This document shows positions 20,341-33,840 of a stretch of 64,000 nt of DNA, piece after piece. The notes beneath the pieces were generated by a model. The model saw only the letters and a program-made list of their open reading frames with translations. It was not told where the DNA came from and did not search any database. The stretch comes from Hydractinia symbiolongicarpus. Lineage: Eukaryota > Cnidaria > Hydrozoa > Anthoathecata > Hydractiniidae. The stretch spans positions 16,505,001 to 16,569,000 of the forward strand of contig NC_079885.1 in the NCBI RefSeq assembly GCF_029227915.1, in the 5' to 3' direction. The position numbers and the translations under genes were made by a program. Within the stretch, counting starts at the first letter, position 1, and each line of letters starts with the position of its first letter.

Positions 20341-23300
20341 GGCTACCATTGGTCCAGTGTTCTCAGTCTCAATGGAATATGACGTCCCAAGTCGTTTTCC
20401 TTGGCGCCATGGCTTTAGCACACTGTTAACTTCGTGCAAAGCCCTCTAAAGGCTGTAATATGGCCATTTGCAGCCTGATAAAGGCATTATACGTAAATCA
20501 CGTCGTTCCAACTGCCTGCGCAGGTTACCATAGGAGTAGTCCTTCCAGTCTCAATGGACTATAACGTTCCAAGTCCTTTTCCCTGACGCCATGGCTATAG
20601 AACACTGTTAACTACGTGCACAGTCCTCTAAAGTCAGTAATACGGCCTTTTGCAGGCTAATAAAGCCTTTACACGTAAATACCGTGATTCCACCACCCTC
20701 CGCCGGATACCATTAGTCTAGTCATTCCAGTCCCAATGGAATACAACGTGCCAAGTCGTTTTCTTTGGCACCTTGGCGTTAGAAGACCGGCAACTACGCG
20801 CACAGTCCTCCAAATCCTGTAACATGGCCTTTTACAGACTAATAAAGGTCTTACACGTAAATCACGTTCTTCCACGTCCCCAGCAAGGTTACCAATGGTC
20901 TAGTGTTCCCAGTCTTATTGAAATATGACGTCTCAAGTCCTTTTCCTTGACGCCATGGCTTTAGATCACTCTTAGCCACGTGCACAGACCCCTGTAAGCA
21001 GTAATATTGCCGTCGCAGCCTAATAAAGGCCTTAGACGTAAACCACGTGCTTCCACGCTCCCAGCCAGGCTACCATTGATCTAGTCCTTCGAGTCTCAAT
21101 GGACTATGACGTCCCAAGTCCTTTTCCTTGGCGCCATGGCTTTAGAACAATGTTAACTCCGTGCACAGCCCTCTAAATGCTGTAACATGGCCTTTTGCAG
21201 ACTAATAATGGCTTTAAACGTAAATACTGTCGTTCCACGTCCCCAGAAAGGCTACCAATGGTCTAGTGTTCCCAGTCTTAATGGAATGTGACGTCCCAAG
21301 TCATTTTCCTTGACGCCATGGCTATAGAACACTGTTAACTCCGTGCACAGCCCTCTAAAGGCAGTAATATGGCCATTTGCAGCCTAATAAAGGCATTATA
21401 CGTAAATACCGTCGTTCCAACTGCCTGCGCGGGTTACCATAGGAGTAGTCCTTTCAGTCTCAATGGACTATAACGTTCCAAGTTCTTTTCCTTGACGCCA
21501 TGGCTATAGAACACTGTTAACCCTGTGCACAGCCCTCTAAAGGCAGTAATATGGCCATTTGCTGCCTAATAAAGGCCTTAGACGTAAACCACGTGCTTCC
21601 ACGCTTCCAGCCAGGCTACCATTGATCTAGTCCTTCGAGTCTCAATGGACTATGATGTCCCAAGTCCTTTTCCTTGGCGCCATGGCTTTAGAACAATGTT
21701 AACTCCGTGCACAGCCCTCTAAATGCTCTAACATGGCCTTTTGCAGACTAATAATGGCTTTAAACGTAAATACTGTCGTTCCACGTCCCCAGCAAGGCTA
21801 CCAATGTCTAGTGTTCCCAGTCTTAATGGATAATGACGTTCCAAGTCCTTTTCCTTGGCGCCATGGCTATAGAACACTGTTAACTACGTGCACAGCCCTC
21901 TAAAGGCAGTAATATGGCCATTTGCAGCCTAATAAAGGCCTTACACGTAAATCACGTTCTTCCACGTCCCCAGCAAGGTTACCAATGGTCTAGTGTTCCC
22001 AGTCTTAATGGAATATGACGTCTCAAGTCCTTTTCCTTGACGCCATGGCTTTAAAACCCTCTAAGCTACGTGCACAGCCCCCTGTGAGCCGTATTATTGC
22101 CGTCGCAGCCTAATAAAGGCCTTAGACGTAAACCACGTGCTTTCACGCTCCCGGCCAGGCTACCATTGATCTAGTCCTTCAAGTCTCAATGGACTCCGAC
22201 CTGCCAAGTCGTTCTCCTTAGCGTCATGGCTTTAGAGCACCGTGAACTATGTGCACAGCCTTCTAAATGCTGCAATATGTCCTTTTACAGACTAATAAAG
22301 GCCTTGCACGTAAATCACGTTCTTCCACGTCCACAGCAAGGCTACCAATGGCCTAGTGTTCCCAGTCTCAATGGACTACAACGTGCCAAGTCCTTTTCCT
22401 TGGCGCTATGGCGTTAGAACACTGTTAACTACGTGAACGGCCCTTTGAACGCTGTAATATGGCCATTTGCAGACTAATAAAGGCCTTACACGTAAACCAC
22501 GTGCTTTTACGCTCCCAACCAGGCTACCATTGGTCTAGTGTTCTCAGTCTCAATGGAATATGACGTCCCAAGTCGTTTTCCTTAGCGCCATGGCTTTAGC
22601 ACACTGTTAACTCCGTGCAAAGCCCTCTAAAGGCTGTAATATGGCCATTTGCAGCCTGATAAAGGCATTATACGTAAATACCGTCGTTCCAACTGCCTGC
22701 GCCGGATACCATTAGTCTAGTCCTTCCAGTCCCAATGGAATACAACGTGCCAAGTCATTTTCTTTGGCACCTTGGCGTTAGAAGACCGGCAACTCGCGCA
22801 CAGTCCTCCAAATCCTGTAACATGGCCTTTTACAGACTAATAAAGGTCTTACACGTAAATCACGTTCTTCCACGTCCCCAGCAAGGTTACCAATGGTCTA
22901 GTGTTCCCAGTCTTAATGGAATATGATGTGTCAAGTCCTTTTCCTTGACGCCATGGCTTTAGATCACTCTTAGCTACGTGCACAGACCCCTGTAAGCAGT
23001 AATATTGCCGTCGCAGCCTAATAAAGGCCTTAGACGTAAACCACGTGCTTCCACGCTCCCAGCCAGGCTACCATTGATCTAGTCCTTCGAGTCTCAATGG
23101 ACTATGACGTCCCAAGTCCTTTTCCTTGGCGCCATGGCTTTAGAACAATGTTAACTCCGTGCACAGCCCTCTAAATGCTGTAACATGGCCTTTTGCAGAC
23201 TAATAATGGCTTTAAACGTAAATACCGTTGTTCCACCTGCCTGCACAGGTTACCATAGGAGTAGTCCTTCCAGTCTCAATGGACTATGACGTCCCAAGTC

Positions 23301-26300
23301 CTTTTCCTTGGCGCCATGGCTTTAAAACAATGTTAACTCCGTGCACAGCCCTCTAAATGCTGTAACATGGCCTTTTGCAGACTAATAATGGCTTTAAACG
23401 TAAATACTGTCGTTCCACGTCCCCAGCAAGGCTACCAATGGTCTAGTGTTCCCAGTCTTAATGGAATGTGACGTCCCAAGTCATTTTTCTTGACGCCATG
23501 GCTATGGAACACTGTTAACTACGTGCACAGCCCTCTAAAGGCAGTAATTTGGCCATTTGCAGCCTAATAAAGGCCTTACACGTAAATCACGTTCTTCCAC
23601 GTCCCCAGCAAGGTTACCAATGGTCTAGTGTTCCCAGTCTTAATGGAATATGACGTCTCAAGTCCTTTTCCTTGACGCCATGGCTTTAGAACACTCTTAG
23701 CTACGTGCACAGCCCCCTGTAAGCCGTATTATTGCCGTCGCAGCCTAATAAAGGCCTTAGACGTAAACCACGTGCTTCACGCTCCCGGCCAGGCTACCAT
23801 TGATCTAGTCCTTCAAGTCTCAATGGACTCCGACTTGCCAAGTCGTTCTCCTTAGCGTCATGGCTTTAGAGCACCGTGAACTATGTGCACAGCCCTTTAA
23901 ATGCTGCAATATGTCCTTTTGCAGCCTGATAAAGGCATTATACGTAAATACAGTCGTTCCAACTGCCTGCGCAGGTTACCATAGGAGTAGTCCTTCCAGT
24001 CTCAATGGACTATAACGTTCCAAGTCCTTTTCCCTGACGCCATGGCTATAGAACACTGTTAACTACGTGCACAGTCCTCTAAAGTCAGTAATACGGCCTT
24101 TTGCAGGCTAATAAAGCCTTTACACGTAAATACCGTGATTCCACCACCCTCCGCCGGATACCATTAGTCTAGTCCTTCCAGTCCCAATGGAATACAACGT
24201 GTCAAGTCGTTTTCTTTGGCACCTTGGCGTTAGAAGACCGGCAACTACGCGCACAGTCCTCCAAATCCTGTAACATGGCCTTTTACAGACTAATAAAGGC
24301 CTTACACGTAAATCACGTTCTTCCACGTCCCCAGCAAGGTTACCAATGGTCTAGTGTTCCCAGTCTTAATGGAACATGACGTCTCAAGTCCTTTTCCTTG
24401 ACGCCATGGCTTTAGATCACTCTTAGCTACGTGCACAGACCCCTGTAAGCAGTAATATTGCCGTCGCAGCCTAATAAAGGCCTTAGACGTAAACCACGTG
24501 CTTCCACGCTCCCAGCCAGGCTACCATTGATCTAGTCCTTCGAGTCTCAATGGACTATGACGTCCCAAGTCCTTTTCCTTGGCGCCATGGCTTTAGAACA
24601 ATGTTAACTCCGTGCACAGCCCTTTAATTGCTGTAACATGGCCTTTTGCAGACTAATAATGGCTTTAAACGTAAATACTGTCGTTCCACGTCCCCAGCAA
24701 GGCTACCAATGGTCTAGTGTTCCCAGTCTTAATGGAATGTGACGTCCCAAGTCATTTTCCTTAACGCCATGGCTATAGAACACTGTTAACTACGCGCACA
24801 GTCCTCTAAAGGCTGTAATATGGCCATTTGGAGCCTAATAAAGGCGTTATACGTAAATACCGTTGTTCCACCTGCCTGCGCAGGTTACCATAGGAGTAGT
24901 CCTTCCAGTCTCAATGGACTATGACGTCCCAAGTCCTTTTCCTTGGCGCCATGGCTTTAGAACAATGTTAACTCCGTGCACAGCCCTCTAAAGGCAGTAA
25001 TATGGCCACTTGCAGCCTAATAAAGGCCTTACACGTAAATCACGTTCTTCCACGTCCCAAGCAAGGCTATCAATGGTCTAGTGTTCCCAGTCTTAATGGA
25101 TAATGACGTCCCAAGTCCTTTTCCTTGGCGCCATGGCTATAGAACACTGTTAACTACGTGCACAGCCCTCTAAAGGCAGTAATATGGCCATTTGCAGCCT
25201 AATAAAGGCCTTACACGTAAATCACGTTCTTCCACGTTCCCAGCAAGGTTACCAATGGTCTAGTGTTCCCAGTCTTAATGGAATATGACGTCTCAAGTCC
25301 TTTTCCTTGACGCCATGGCTTTAGAACACTCTTAGCTACGTGCACAGCCCCCTGTAAGCCGTATTATTGCCGTCGCAGCCTAATAAAGGCCTCAGACGTA
25401 AACCACGTGCTTCACGCTCTCGGCCAGGCTACCATTGATCTAGTCCTTCAAGTCTCAATGGACTCCGACTTGCCAAGTCGTTCTCCTTAGCGTCATGGCT
25501 TTAGAGCACCGTGAACTATGTGCACAGCCCTTTAAATGCTGCAATATGTCCTTTTACAGACTAATAAAGGCTTTGCACGTAAATCACGTTCTTCCACGTC
25601 CCCAGCAAGGCTACCAATGGCCTTGTGTTCCCAGTCTCAATGGACTACAACGTGCCAAGTCGTTTTCTTTGGCACCTTGGCGTTAGAAGACCGGCAACTA
25701 CGCGCACAGTCCTCCAAATCCTGTAACATGGCCTTTTACAGAATAATAAAGGTCTTACACGCAAATCACGTTCTTCCACGTCCCAAGCAAGGCTACCAAT
25801 GGTCTAGTTGTCCCAGTCTTAATGGACTATGACGTCCCAAGTCCTTTTCCTTGGCGCCATGGCTATAGAACACTGTTAACTACGTGCACAGCCCTCTAAA
25901 GGCAGTAATATGGCCATTTGCAGCCTAATAAAGGCCTTACACGTAAATCACGTTCTTCCGCGTCCCCAGCAAGGTTACCAATGGTCTAGTGTTCCCAGTC
26001 TTAATGGAATATGACGTCTCAAGTCCTTTTCCTTGACGCCATGGCTTTAGAACACTCTTAGCTACGTGCACAGCCCCCTGTAAGCCGTATTATTGCCGTC
26101 GCAGCCTAAAAAAGGCCTTAGACGTAAACCACGTGCTTTCACGCTCCCGGTCACGCTATCATTGATCTAGTCCTTCAAGTCTCAATGGACTCCGACTTGC
26201 CAAGTCGTTCTCCTTAGCGTCATGGCTTTAGAGCACTGTGAACTATGTGCACAGCCCTCTAAATGCTGCAATATGTCCTTTTACAGACTAATAAAGGCCT

Positions 26301-27660
26301 TGCACGTAAATCACGTTCTTCCACGTCCCCAGCAAGGCTACCAATGGCCTATTGTTCCCAGTCTCAATGGACTACAACGTGCCAAGTCCTTTTCCTTGGC
26401 GCTATGGCGTTAGAACACTGTTAACTACGTGTACGGCCCTTTGAACGCTGTAATATGGCCTTTTGCAGACTAATAAAGGCCTTACACGTAAACCACGTGC
26501 TTTTACGCTCCCAAACAGGCTACCATTGGTCTAGTGTTCTCAGTCTCAATGGAATATGACGTCCCAAGTCATTTTCCTTGGCGCCATGGCCTTAGCACAC
26601 TGTTAACTCCGTGCAAAGCCCTCTAAAGGCTGTAATATGGCCATTTGCAGCCTAATAAAGGCGTTATACGTAAATACCGTCGTTCCAACTGCCTGCGCAG
26701 GTTACCATAGGAGTAGTCCTTCCAGTCTCAATGGACTATAACGTCCCAAGTCCTTTTCCTTGACGCCATGGCTATAGAACACTGTTAACTACGTGCACAG
26801 CCCTCTAAAGTCAGTAATACGGCCTTTTGCAGCCTAATAAAGCCTTTACACGTAAATACCGTGATTCCACCACCCTCCGCCGGATACCATTAGTCTAGTC
26901 CTTCCAGTCCCAATGGAATCCAACGTGCCAAGTCGTTTTCTTTGGCACCTTGGCGTTAGAAAACCGGCAACTACGCGCACAAGTCCTTTTCCTTGGCGCT
27001 ATGGCGTTAGAACACTGTTAACTACGTGTATGGCCCTTTGAACGCTGTAATATGGCCTTTTGCAGACTAATAATGGCCTTACACGTAAACCACGTGCTTT
27101 TACGCTCCCAACCAGGCTACCATTGGTCTAGTGTTTTCAGTCTCAATGGAATATGACGTCCCAAGTCATTTTCCTTGGCGCCATGGCATTAGATCACTCT
27201 TAGCTACGTGCACAGACCCCTGTAAGCAGTAATATTGCCGTCGCAGCCTAATAAAGGCCTTAGACGTAAACCACGTGCTTCCACGCTCCCAGCCAGGCTA
27301 CCATTGATCTAGTCCTTTGAGTCTCAATGGACTATGACGTCCCAAGTCCTTCTCCTTGGCGCCATGGCTTTAGAACAATGTTAACTCCGTGCACAGCCCT
27401 CTAAATGCTGTAACATGGCCTTTTGCAGACTAATAATGGCTTTAAACGTAAATACTGTCGTTCCACCTCCCCAGCAAGGCTACCAATGGTCTACTGTTCC
27501 CAGTCTTAATGGAATGTGACGTCCCAAGTCATTTTCTTTGACGCCATGGCTATAGAACACTGTTAACTACGCGCACAGTCCTCTAAAGGCTGTAATATGG
27601 CCATTTGGAGCCTAATAAAGGCGTTATACGTAAATACCGTTGTTCCACCTGCCTGCGCAG
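20341..27660. repeat. Array segment 7: mixed HOR with distant paralogue at 48.8-51.6 kb
   Basis: Continuous satellite with repeated A-B'-G and B-C-D-E runs, J insertions, an E/F hybrid (22546-22727), a C/E hybrid (23816-23997), a D/A hybrid (25633-25814) and a 233-bp aberrant monomer (26906-27138). The part from 20341 to about 22690 matches 48818-50984 with shifts near 28,294-28,477 bp. The shift changes are in whole-monomer steps. Confidence 0.82.
26906..27138. repeat. Aberrant 233-bp monomer (A joined to D out of phase)
   Basis: An A monomer runs to CTACGCGCAC (ends 26980) and then jumps to AAGTCCTTTTCC followed by GGCGCTATGG of a D monomer. The jump goes back about 51 bp in repeat phase. 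A would continue CACAGTCCTCC, and D has CCAAGTCCTTTT, so the two partners share an AGTCCT microhomology at the join. Confidence 0.88.
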
Positions 27661-30600
27661 GTTACCATAGGAGTAGTCCTTCCAGTCTCAATGGACTATG
27701 ACGTCCCAAGTCCTTTTCCTTGGCGCCATGGCTTTAGAACAATGTTAACTCCGTGCACAGCCCTCTAAAGGCAGTAATATGGCCATTTGCAGCCTAATAA
27801 AGGCCTTGCACGTAAATCACGTTCTTCCACGTCCCCAGCAAGGCTACCAATGGCCTAGTGTTCTCAGTCCCAATGGAATATGACGTCCCAAGTCATTTTC
27901 CTTGGCGCCATGGCTTTAGCACACTGTTAACTCCTTGCAAAGCCCTCTAAAGGCTGTAATATGGCCATTTGCAGCCTAATAAAGGCGTTATACGTAAATA
28001 CCGTCGTTCCAACTGCCTGCGCAGGTTACCAAAGGAATAGTCCTTCCAGTCTCAATAGACTATAACGTCCCAAGTCCTTTTCCTTGACGCCATGGCTATA
28101 GAACACTGTTAACTACGTGCACAGCCCTCTAAAGTCAGTAATACGGCCTTTTGCAGCCTAATAAAGCCTTTACACGTAACTACCGTGATTCCACCACCCT
28201 CCGCCGGATACCATTAGTCTAGTCCTTTCAGTCCCAATGGAAAACAACGTGCCAAGTCGTTTTTTTTGGCACCTTGGCGTTAGAAGACCGGCAACTACGA
28301 GCACAGTCCTCCAAATCCTGTAACATGGCCTTTTACAGACTAATAAAGGTCTTACACGCAAATCACGTTCTTCCACGTCCCCAACAAGGTTACCAATGGT
28401 CTAGTGTTCCCAGTCTTAATGGAATATGATGTCTCAAGTCCTTTTCCTTGACGCCATGGCTTTAGAACACTCTTAGCTACGTGCACAGCCCCCTGTAACC
28501 CGTATTATTGCCGTCGCAGCTTAAAAAAGGCCTTAGACGTAAACCACGTGCTTTCACGCTCCCGGTCACGCTACCATTGATCTAGTCCTTCAAGTCTCAA
28601 TGGACTCCGACTTGCCAAGTCGTTCTCCTTAGCGTCATGGCTTTAGAGCACTGTGAACTATGTGCACAGCCCTCTAAATGCTGCAATATGTCCTTTTACA
28701 GACTAATAAAGGCCTTGCACGTAAATCACGTTCTTCCACGTCCCCAGCAAGGCTACCAATGGCCTATTGTTCCCAGTCTCAATGGACTACAACGTGCCAA
28801 GTCCTTTTCCTTGGCGCTATGGCCTTAGAACACTGTTAACTACGTGTACGGCCCTTTGAACGCTGTAATATGGCCTTTTGCAGACTAATAAAGGCCTTAC
28901 ACGTAAACCAAGTGCTTTTACGCCCCCATCAGGCTACCATTGGTCTAGTGTTCTCAGTCTCAATGGAATATGACGTCCCAAGTCCTTTTCCTTGACGCCA
29001 TGGCTATAGAACACTGTTAACTACGTGCACAGCCCTCTAAAGTTAGTAATACGGCCTTTTGCAGCCTAATAAAGCCTTTACGCGTAAATACCGTGATTCC
29101 ACCACCCTCCGCGGGATACCATTAGTCTAGTCCTTCCAGTCCCAATGGACTACAACGTGCCAAGCCGTTTTCTTTGGCACCTTGGCGTTAGAAGACCGGC
29201 AACTACGAGCACAGTCCTCCAAATACTGTAACATGGCCTTTTACAGACTAATAAAGGTCTTACACGTAAATCACGCTCTTCCACGCCCCCAGCAAGGTCA
29301 CCAATGGTCTAGTGTTCCCAGTCTTAATGGAATATGACGTCTCAAGTCCTTTTCCTTGACGCCATGGCTTTAGAACACTCTTAGCTACGTGCACAGCCCC
29401 CTGTAAGCCGTATTATTGCCGTCGGAGCCTAATAAAGGCCTTAGACGTAAACCACGTGCTTCCACGCTCCCACCAGGCTACCCATGATCTAGTCCTTCGA
29501 GTCTCAATGGACTATGACGTCCCAAGTCCTTTTCCTTGGCGCCATGGCTTTAGAACACTGTTAACTTCGTGCACAGTCCTCTAAAGGCTGTAATATGGCC
29601 ATTTGCAGCCTAATAAAGGCGTTATACGTAAATACCGTCGTACAACCTGCCTGCGCAGGTTACCATAGAAGTATTCCTTCCAGTCTCAAAGGACTATGAC
29701 GCCCCAAATCCTTTTCCTTGGTGCAATGGCTTTGGAACAATGTTAACTCTGTGCAAAGCCGTCTAAAGGCTGTAATATGGCAATTTGCAGCCTAATAAAG
29801 GCGTTATACAAAAATACCGTCGTTCCAACTGCCTGCGCAGGTTACCACAGGAGTAGTCCTTCCAGTCTCAATGGACTATGACGTCCCAAGTCCTCTTCCT
29901 TTTCGTCATGGCTATAGAACACTGTTAACTACGTGCACAGCCCTCTAAAGTCAGTAATACGGCCTTTTGCAGCCTAATAAAGCCTTTACACATAAATACC
30001 GTGTTTCCACCACCCTCCGCGGGATACTATTAGTCTAGTCCTTCCAGTCCCAATGGAATACAACGTGCCAAGTCCTTTTCCTTGGCGCCATGGCTTTAGA
30101 ACAATGTTAACTCCGTGCACAGCCCTCTAAATGCTGTAACATGGCCTTTTGCAGACTAATAATGGCTTTAAACGTAAATACTGTCGTTCCACGTCCCCAG
30201 CAAGGCTACCAATGTCTAGTGTTCCCAGTCTTAATGGAATATGACGTCTCAAGTCCTTTTCCTTGACGCCATGGCTTTAAAACACTCTAAGCTACGTGCA
30301 CAGCCCCCTATGAGCCGTATTATTGCCGTCGCAGCCTAATAAAGGCCTTAGACGTAAACCACGTGCTTTCACGCTCCCGGCCAGGCTACCATTGATCTAG
30401 TCCTTCAAGTCTCAATGGACTCCGACTTGCCAAGTCGTTCTCCTTAGCGTCATGGCTTTAGAGCACCGTGAACTATGTGCACAGCCTTCTAAATGCTGCA
30501 ATATGTCCTTTTACAGACTAATAAAGGCCTTGCACGTAAATCACGTTCTTCCACGTCCCCAGCAAGGCTACCAATGGCCTTGTGTTCCCAGTCTCAATGG

Positions 30601-33135
30601 ACTACAACGTGCCAAGTCCTTTTCCTTGGCGCTATGGCGTTAGAACACTGTTAACTACGTGAACGGCCCTTTGAACGCTGTAATATGGCTTTTTGCAGAC
30701 TAATAAAGGCCTTACACGTAAACCACGTGCTTTTACGCTCCCAACCAGGCTACCATTGGTCTAGTGTTCTCAGTCACAATGGAATATGACGTCCCAAGTC
30801 GTTTTCCTTGGCGCCATGGCTTTAGCACACTGTTAACTCCGTGCAATGCCCTCTAAAGGCTGTAATATGGCCATTTGCAGCCTGATAAAGGCATTATACG
30901 TAAATACAGTCGTTCCAACTGCCTGCGCAGGTTACCATAGGAGTAGTCCTTCCAGTCTCAATGGACTATAACGTTCCAAGTCCTTTTCCCTGACGCCATG
31001 GCTATAGAACACTGTTAACTACGTGCACAGTCCTCTAAAGTCAGTAATACGGCCTTTTGCAGGCTAATAAAGCCTTTACACGTAAATACCGTGATTCCAC
31101 CACCCTCCGCCGGATGCCATTAGTCTAGTCCTTCCAGTCCCAATGGAATACAACGTGTCAAGTCGTTTTCTTTAGCACCTTGGCGTTAGAAGACCGGCAA
31201 CTACGCGCACAGTCCTCCAAATCCTGTAACATGGCCTTTTACAGACTAATAAAGGTCTTACACGTAAATCACGTTCTTCCACGTCCCCAGCAAGGTTACC
31301 AATGGTCTAGTGTTCCCAGTCTTAATGGAATATGACGTCTCAAGTCCTTTTCCTTGACGCCATGGCTTTAGATCACCCTTAGCTACGTGCACAGACCCCT
31401 GTAAGCAGTAATATTGCCGTTGCAGCCTAATAAAGGCCTTAGACGTAAACCACGTGCTTCCACGCTCCCAGCCAGGCTACCATTGATCTAGTCCTTCGAG
31501 TCTCAATGGACTATGACGTCCCAAGTCCTTTTCCTTGGCGCCATGGCTTTAGAACAATGTTAACTCCGTGCACAGCCCTCTAAAGGCAGTAATATGGCCA
31601 TTTGCAGCCTAATAAAGGCCTTACACGTAAATCACGTTCTTCCACGTCCCAAGCAAGGCTACCAATGGTCTAGTGTTCCCAGTCTTAATGGATAATGACG
31701 TCCCAAGTCCTTTTCCTTGGCGCCATGGCTATATAACACTGTTAACTACGTGCACAGCCCTCTAAAGGCAGTAATATGGCCATTTGCAGCCTAATAAAGG
31801 CCTTACACGTAAATCACGTTCTTCCACGTCCCAAGCAAGGCTACCAATGGTCTAGTGTTCCCAGTCTTAATGGATAATGACGTCCCAAGTCATTTTTCTT
31901 GACGTCATGGCTTTAGCACACTGTTAACTCCGTGCAAAGCCCTCTAAAGGCTGTAATATGGCCATTTGCAGCCTGACAAAGGCATTATACGTAAATACCG
32001 TCGTTCCAACTGCCTGCGCACGTTACCATAAGAGTAGTCCTTCCAGTCTCAATGGACTATAACGTTCCAAGTCCTTTTCCCTGACGCCATGGCTATAGAA
32101 CACTGTTAACTACGTGCACAGCCCTCTAAAGTCAGTAATACGGCCTTTTGCAGGCTAATAAAGCCTTTACACGTAAATACCTTGATTCCACCACCCTCCG
32201 TCGGATACCATTAGTCTAGTCCTTCCAGTCCCAATGGAATACAACGTGCCAAGTCGTTTTCTTTGGCACCTTGGCGTTAGAAGACCGGCAACTACGCGCA
32301 CAGTCCTCCAAATCCTGTAACATGACCTTTTACAGACTAATAAAGGTCTTACACGTAAATCACGTTCTTCAACGTCCCCAGCAAGGTTACCAATGGCCTA
32401 GTGTTCCCAGTCTTAATGGAATATGACGTCCCAAGTCATTTTCCTTGGCGCCATGGCTTTAGCACACTGTTAACTCCTTGCAAAGCCCTCTAAAGGCTGT
32501 AATATGGCCATTTGCAGCCTAATAAAGGCGTTATACGTAAATACCGTTGTTCCACCTGCCTGCGCAGGTTACCATAGGAGTAGTCCTTCCAGTCTCAATG
32601 GACTATAACGTCCCAAGTCCTTTTCCTTGACGCCATGGCTATAGAACACTGTTAACTACGTGCACAGCCCTCTAAAGTCATTAATACGGCCTTTTGCAGC
32701 CTAATAAAGCCTTTACACGTAAATACCGTGATTCCACCACCCTCCGCGGGATACCATTAGTCTAGTCCTTCCAGTCCCAATGGACTACAACGTGCCAAGT
32801 CGTTTTCTTTGGCACCTTGGCGTTAGAAGACCGGCAACTACGCGCACAGTCCTCCAAATCCTGTAACATGGCCTTTTACAGACTAATAAAGGTCTTACAC
32901 GCAAATCACGTTCTTCCTCGCCCCCGGCAAGGTTACCAATAGTCTAGTGTTCCCAGTCTTAATGGAATATGACGTCTCAAGTCCTTTTCCTTGACGCCAT
33001 GGCTTTAGAACATTCTTAGCTACGTGCACAGCCCTCTGTAAGCCGTTTTATTGCCGTCGCAGCCTAATAAAGGCCTTAGACATTAACCACGTGCTTCCAC
33101 GCTCCCAGCCAGGCTACCATTGATGTAGTCCTTCG

Positions 33136-33317
33136 AGTCTCAATGGACTATGACGTCCCAAGTCCTTTTCCTTGACGACATGGCTATAGAACACTATTAA
33201 CTACGTGCACAGTCTTCTAAAGGCAGTGTTATGTACTTTTGCAGACTATTAAAGACCTTACACGTAAATAACGAGCTTCCATGCTCCCAGCCATGCTACC
33301 ATTGATCTAGTCCTTCC
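33136..33317. repeat. Divergent satellite monomer subtype K (exemplar)
   Basis: Marked by ACACTATTAACTACG, GTCTTCTAAAGGCAGTG, TTATGTACTTTTGCAG, CTATTAAAGACC and CCATGCTCCCAGCCATGC. It differs from neighbours at far more sites than they differ from each other. Further copies lie at 38952-39133 and 40771-40952. Related forms start at 57118, about 61090, about 62725 and 63814. All but the last, which runs to the window end, are followed by an L-type monomer. The AATAAA hexamer is lost in this copy. Confidence 0.85.
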
Positions 33318-33499
33318 AGTCTCAATGGAATACGACGTTCCAAAGCGTTTTCCTTCGCGCTATGGCGTTAGAACACTGTTAACTACGTGCACGGCCCTTT
33401 GAACGCTGTAATATTGCCTTTTGCAGCCAAATAAAGGAGCTAAACGTAAATACCGTCATTCCATCTGCCTGTGCATGTTACCATAGGAGTAGTCCTTCC
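33318..33499. repeat. Divergent satellite monomer subtype L (exemplar)
   Basis: Marked by TACGACGTTCCAAAGCG, TTTTCCTTCGCGCTATGG, GTGCACGGCCC, AATAAAGGAGCTAAACG and ATCTGCCTGTGCATG. The last motif breaks the CCTGCGCAGG palindrome of E and H. It pairs with K upstream. Other copies are at 39134-39315 and 40953-41134. Relatives with CTATTAAAGGCC and GTTGCTCCACC are at 57300-57481, 61271-61452 (partly D-like) and 62906-63087. Confidence 0.85.
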
Positions 33500-33840
33500 A
33501 GTCTCAATGGACTATGACGTCCCAAGTCCTTTTCCTTGGCGCCATGGCTTTAGAACAATGTTAACTCCGTGCACAGCCCTCTAAATGCTGTAACATGGCC
33601 TTTTGCAGACTAATAATGGCTTTAAACGTAAATACTGTCGTTCCACGTCCCCAGCAAGGCTACCAATGGTCTAGTGTTCCCAGTCGTAATGGAATATGAC
33701 GTGCCAAGTCCTTTTCCTTGACGCCATAGCTATAGAACACTGTTAACTACGCGCACAGTCCTCTAAAGGCTGTAATATGGCCATTTGCAACCTAATAAAG
33801 GTGTTATACGTAAATACCGTTGTTCCACCTGCCTGCGCAG

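Larger units (their letters stand above)
27661..33840. repeat. 6,180-bp large duplication, copy 1
   Basis: About 34 monomers, repeated downstream with a shift of 6,180 bp. Shared rare marks include TCGTTTTTTTTGGC near 28257 and 34437, the M monomer (29682 and 35862), GTCCTCTTCCTTTTCGTC near 29891 and 36071, and TTTAGCACCTTGGCG near 31170 and 37350. It ends with the K-L pair (33136-33499), G and H. The upstream boundary is approximate, because sequence just before 27661 is also H-like but shows more differences. Confidence 0.9.

Noticed and set aside
28260-28267. T8 tract in an A monomer (and its copy near 34440)
   Set aside because: Simple homopolymer growth from TTTTCTTTGG by one substitution, carried along by the 6,180-bp duplication. 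Not a terminator or other signal by itself.
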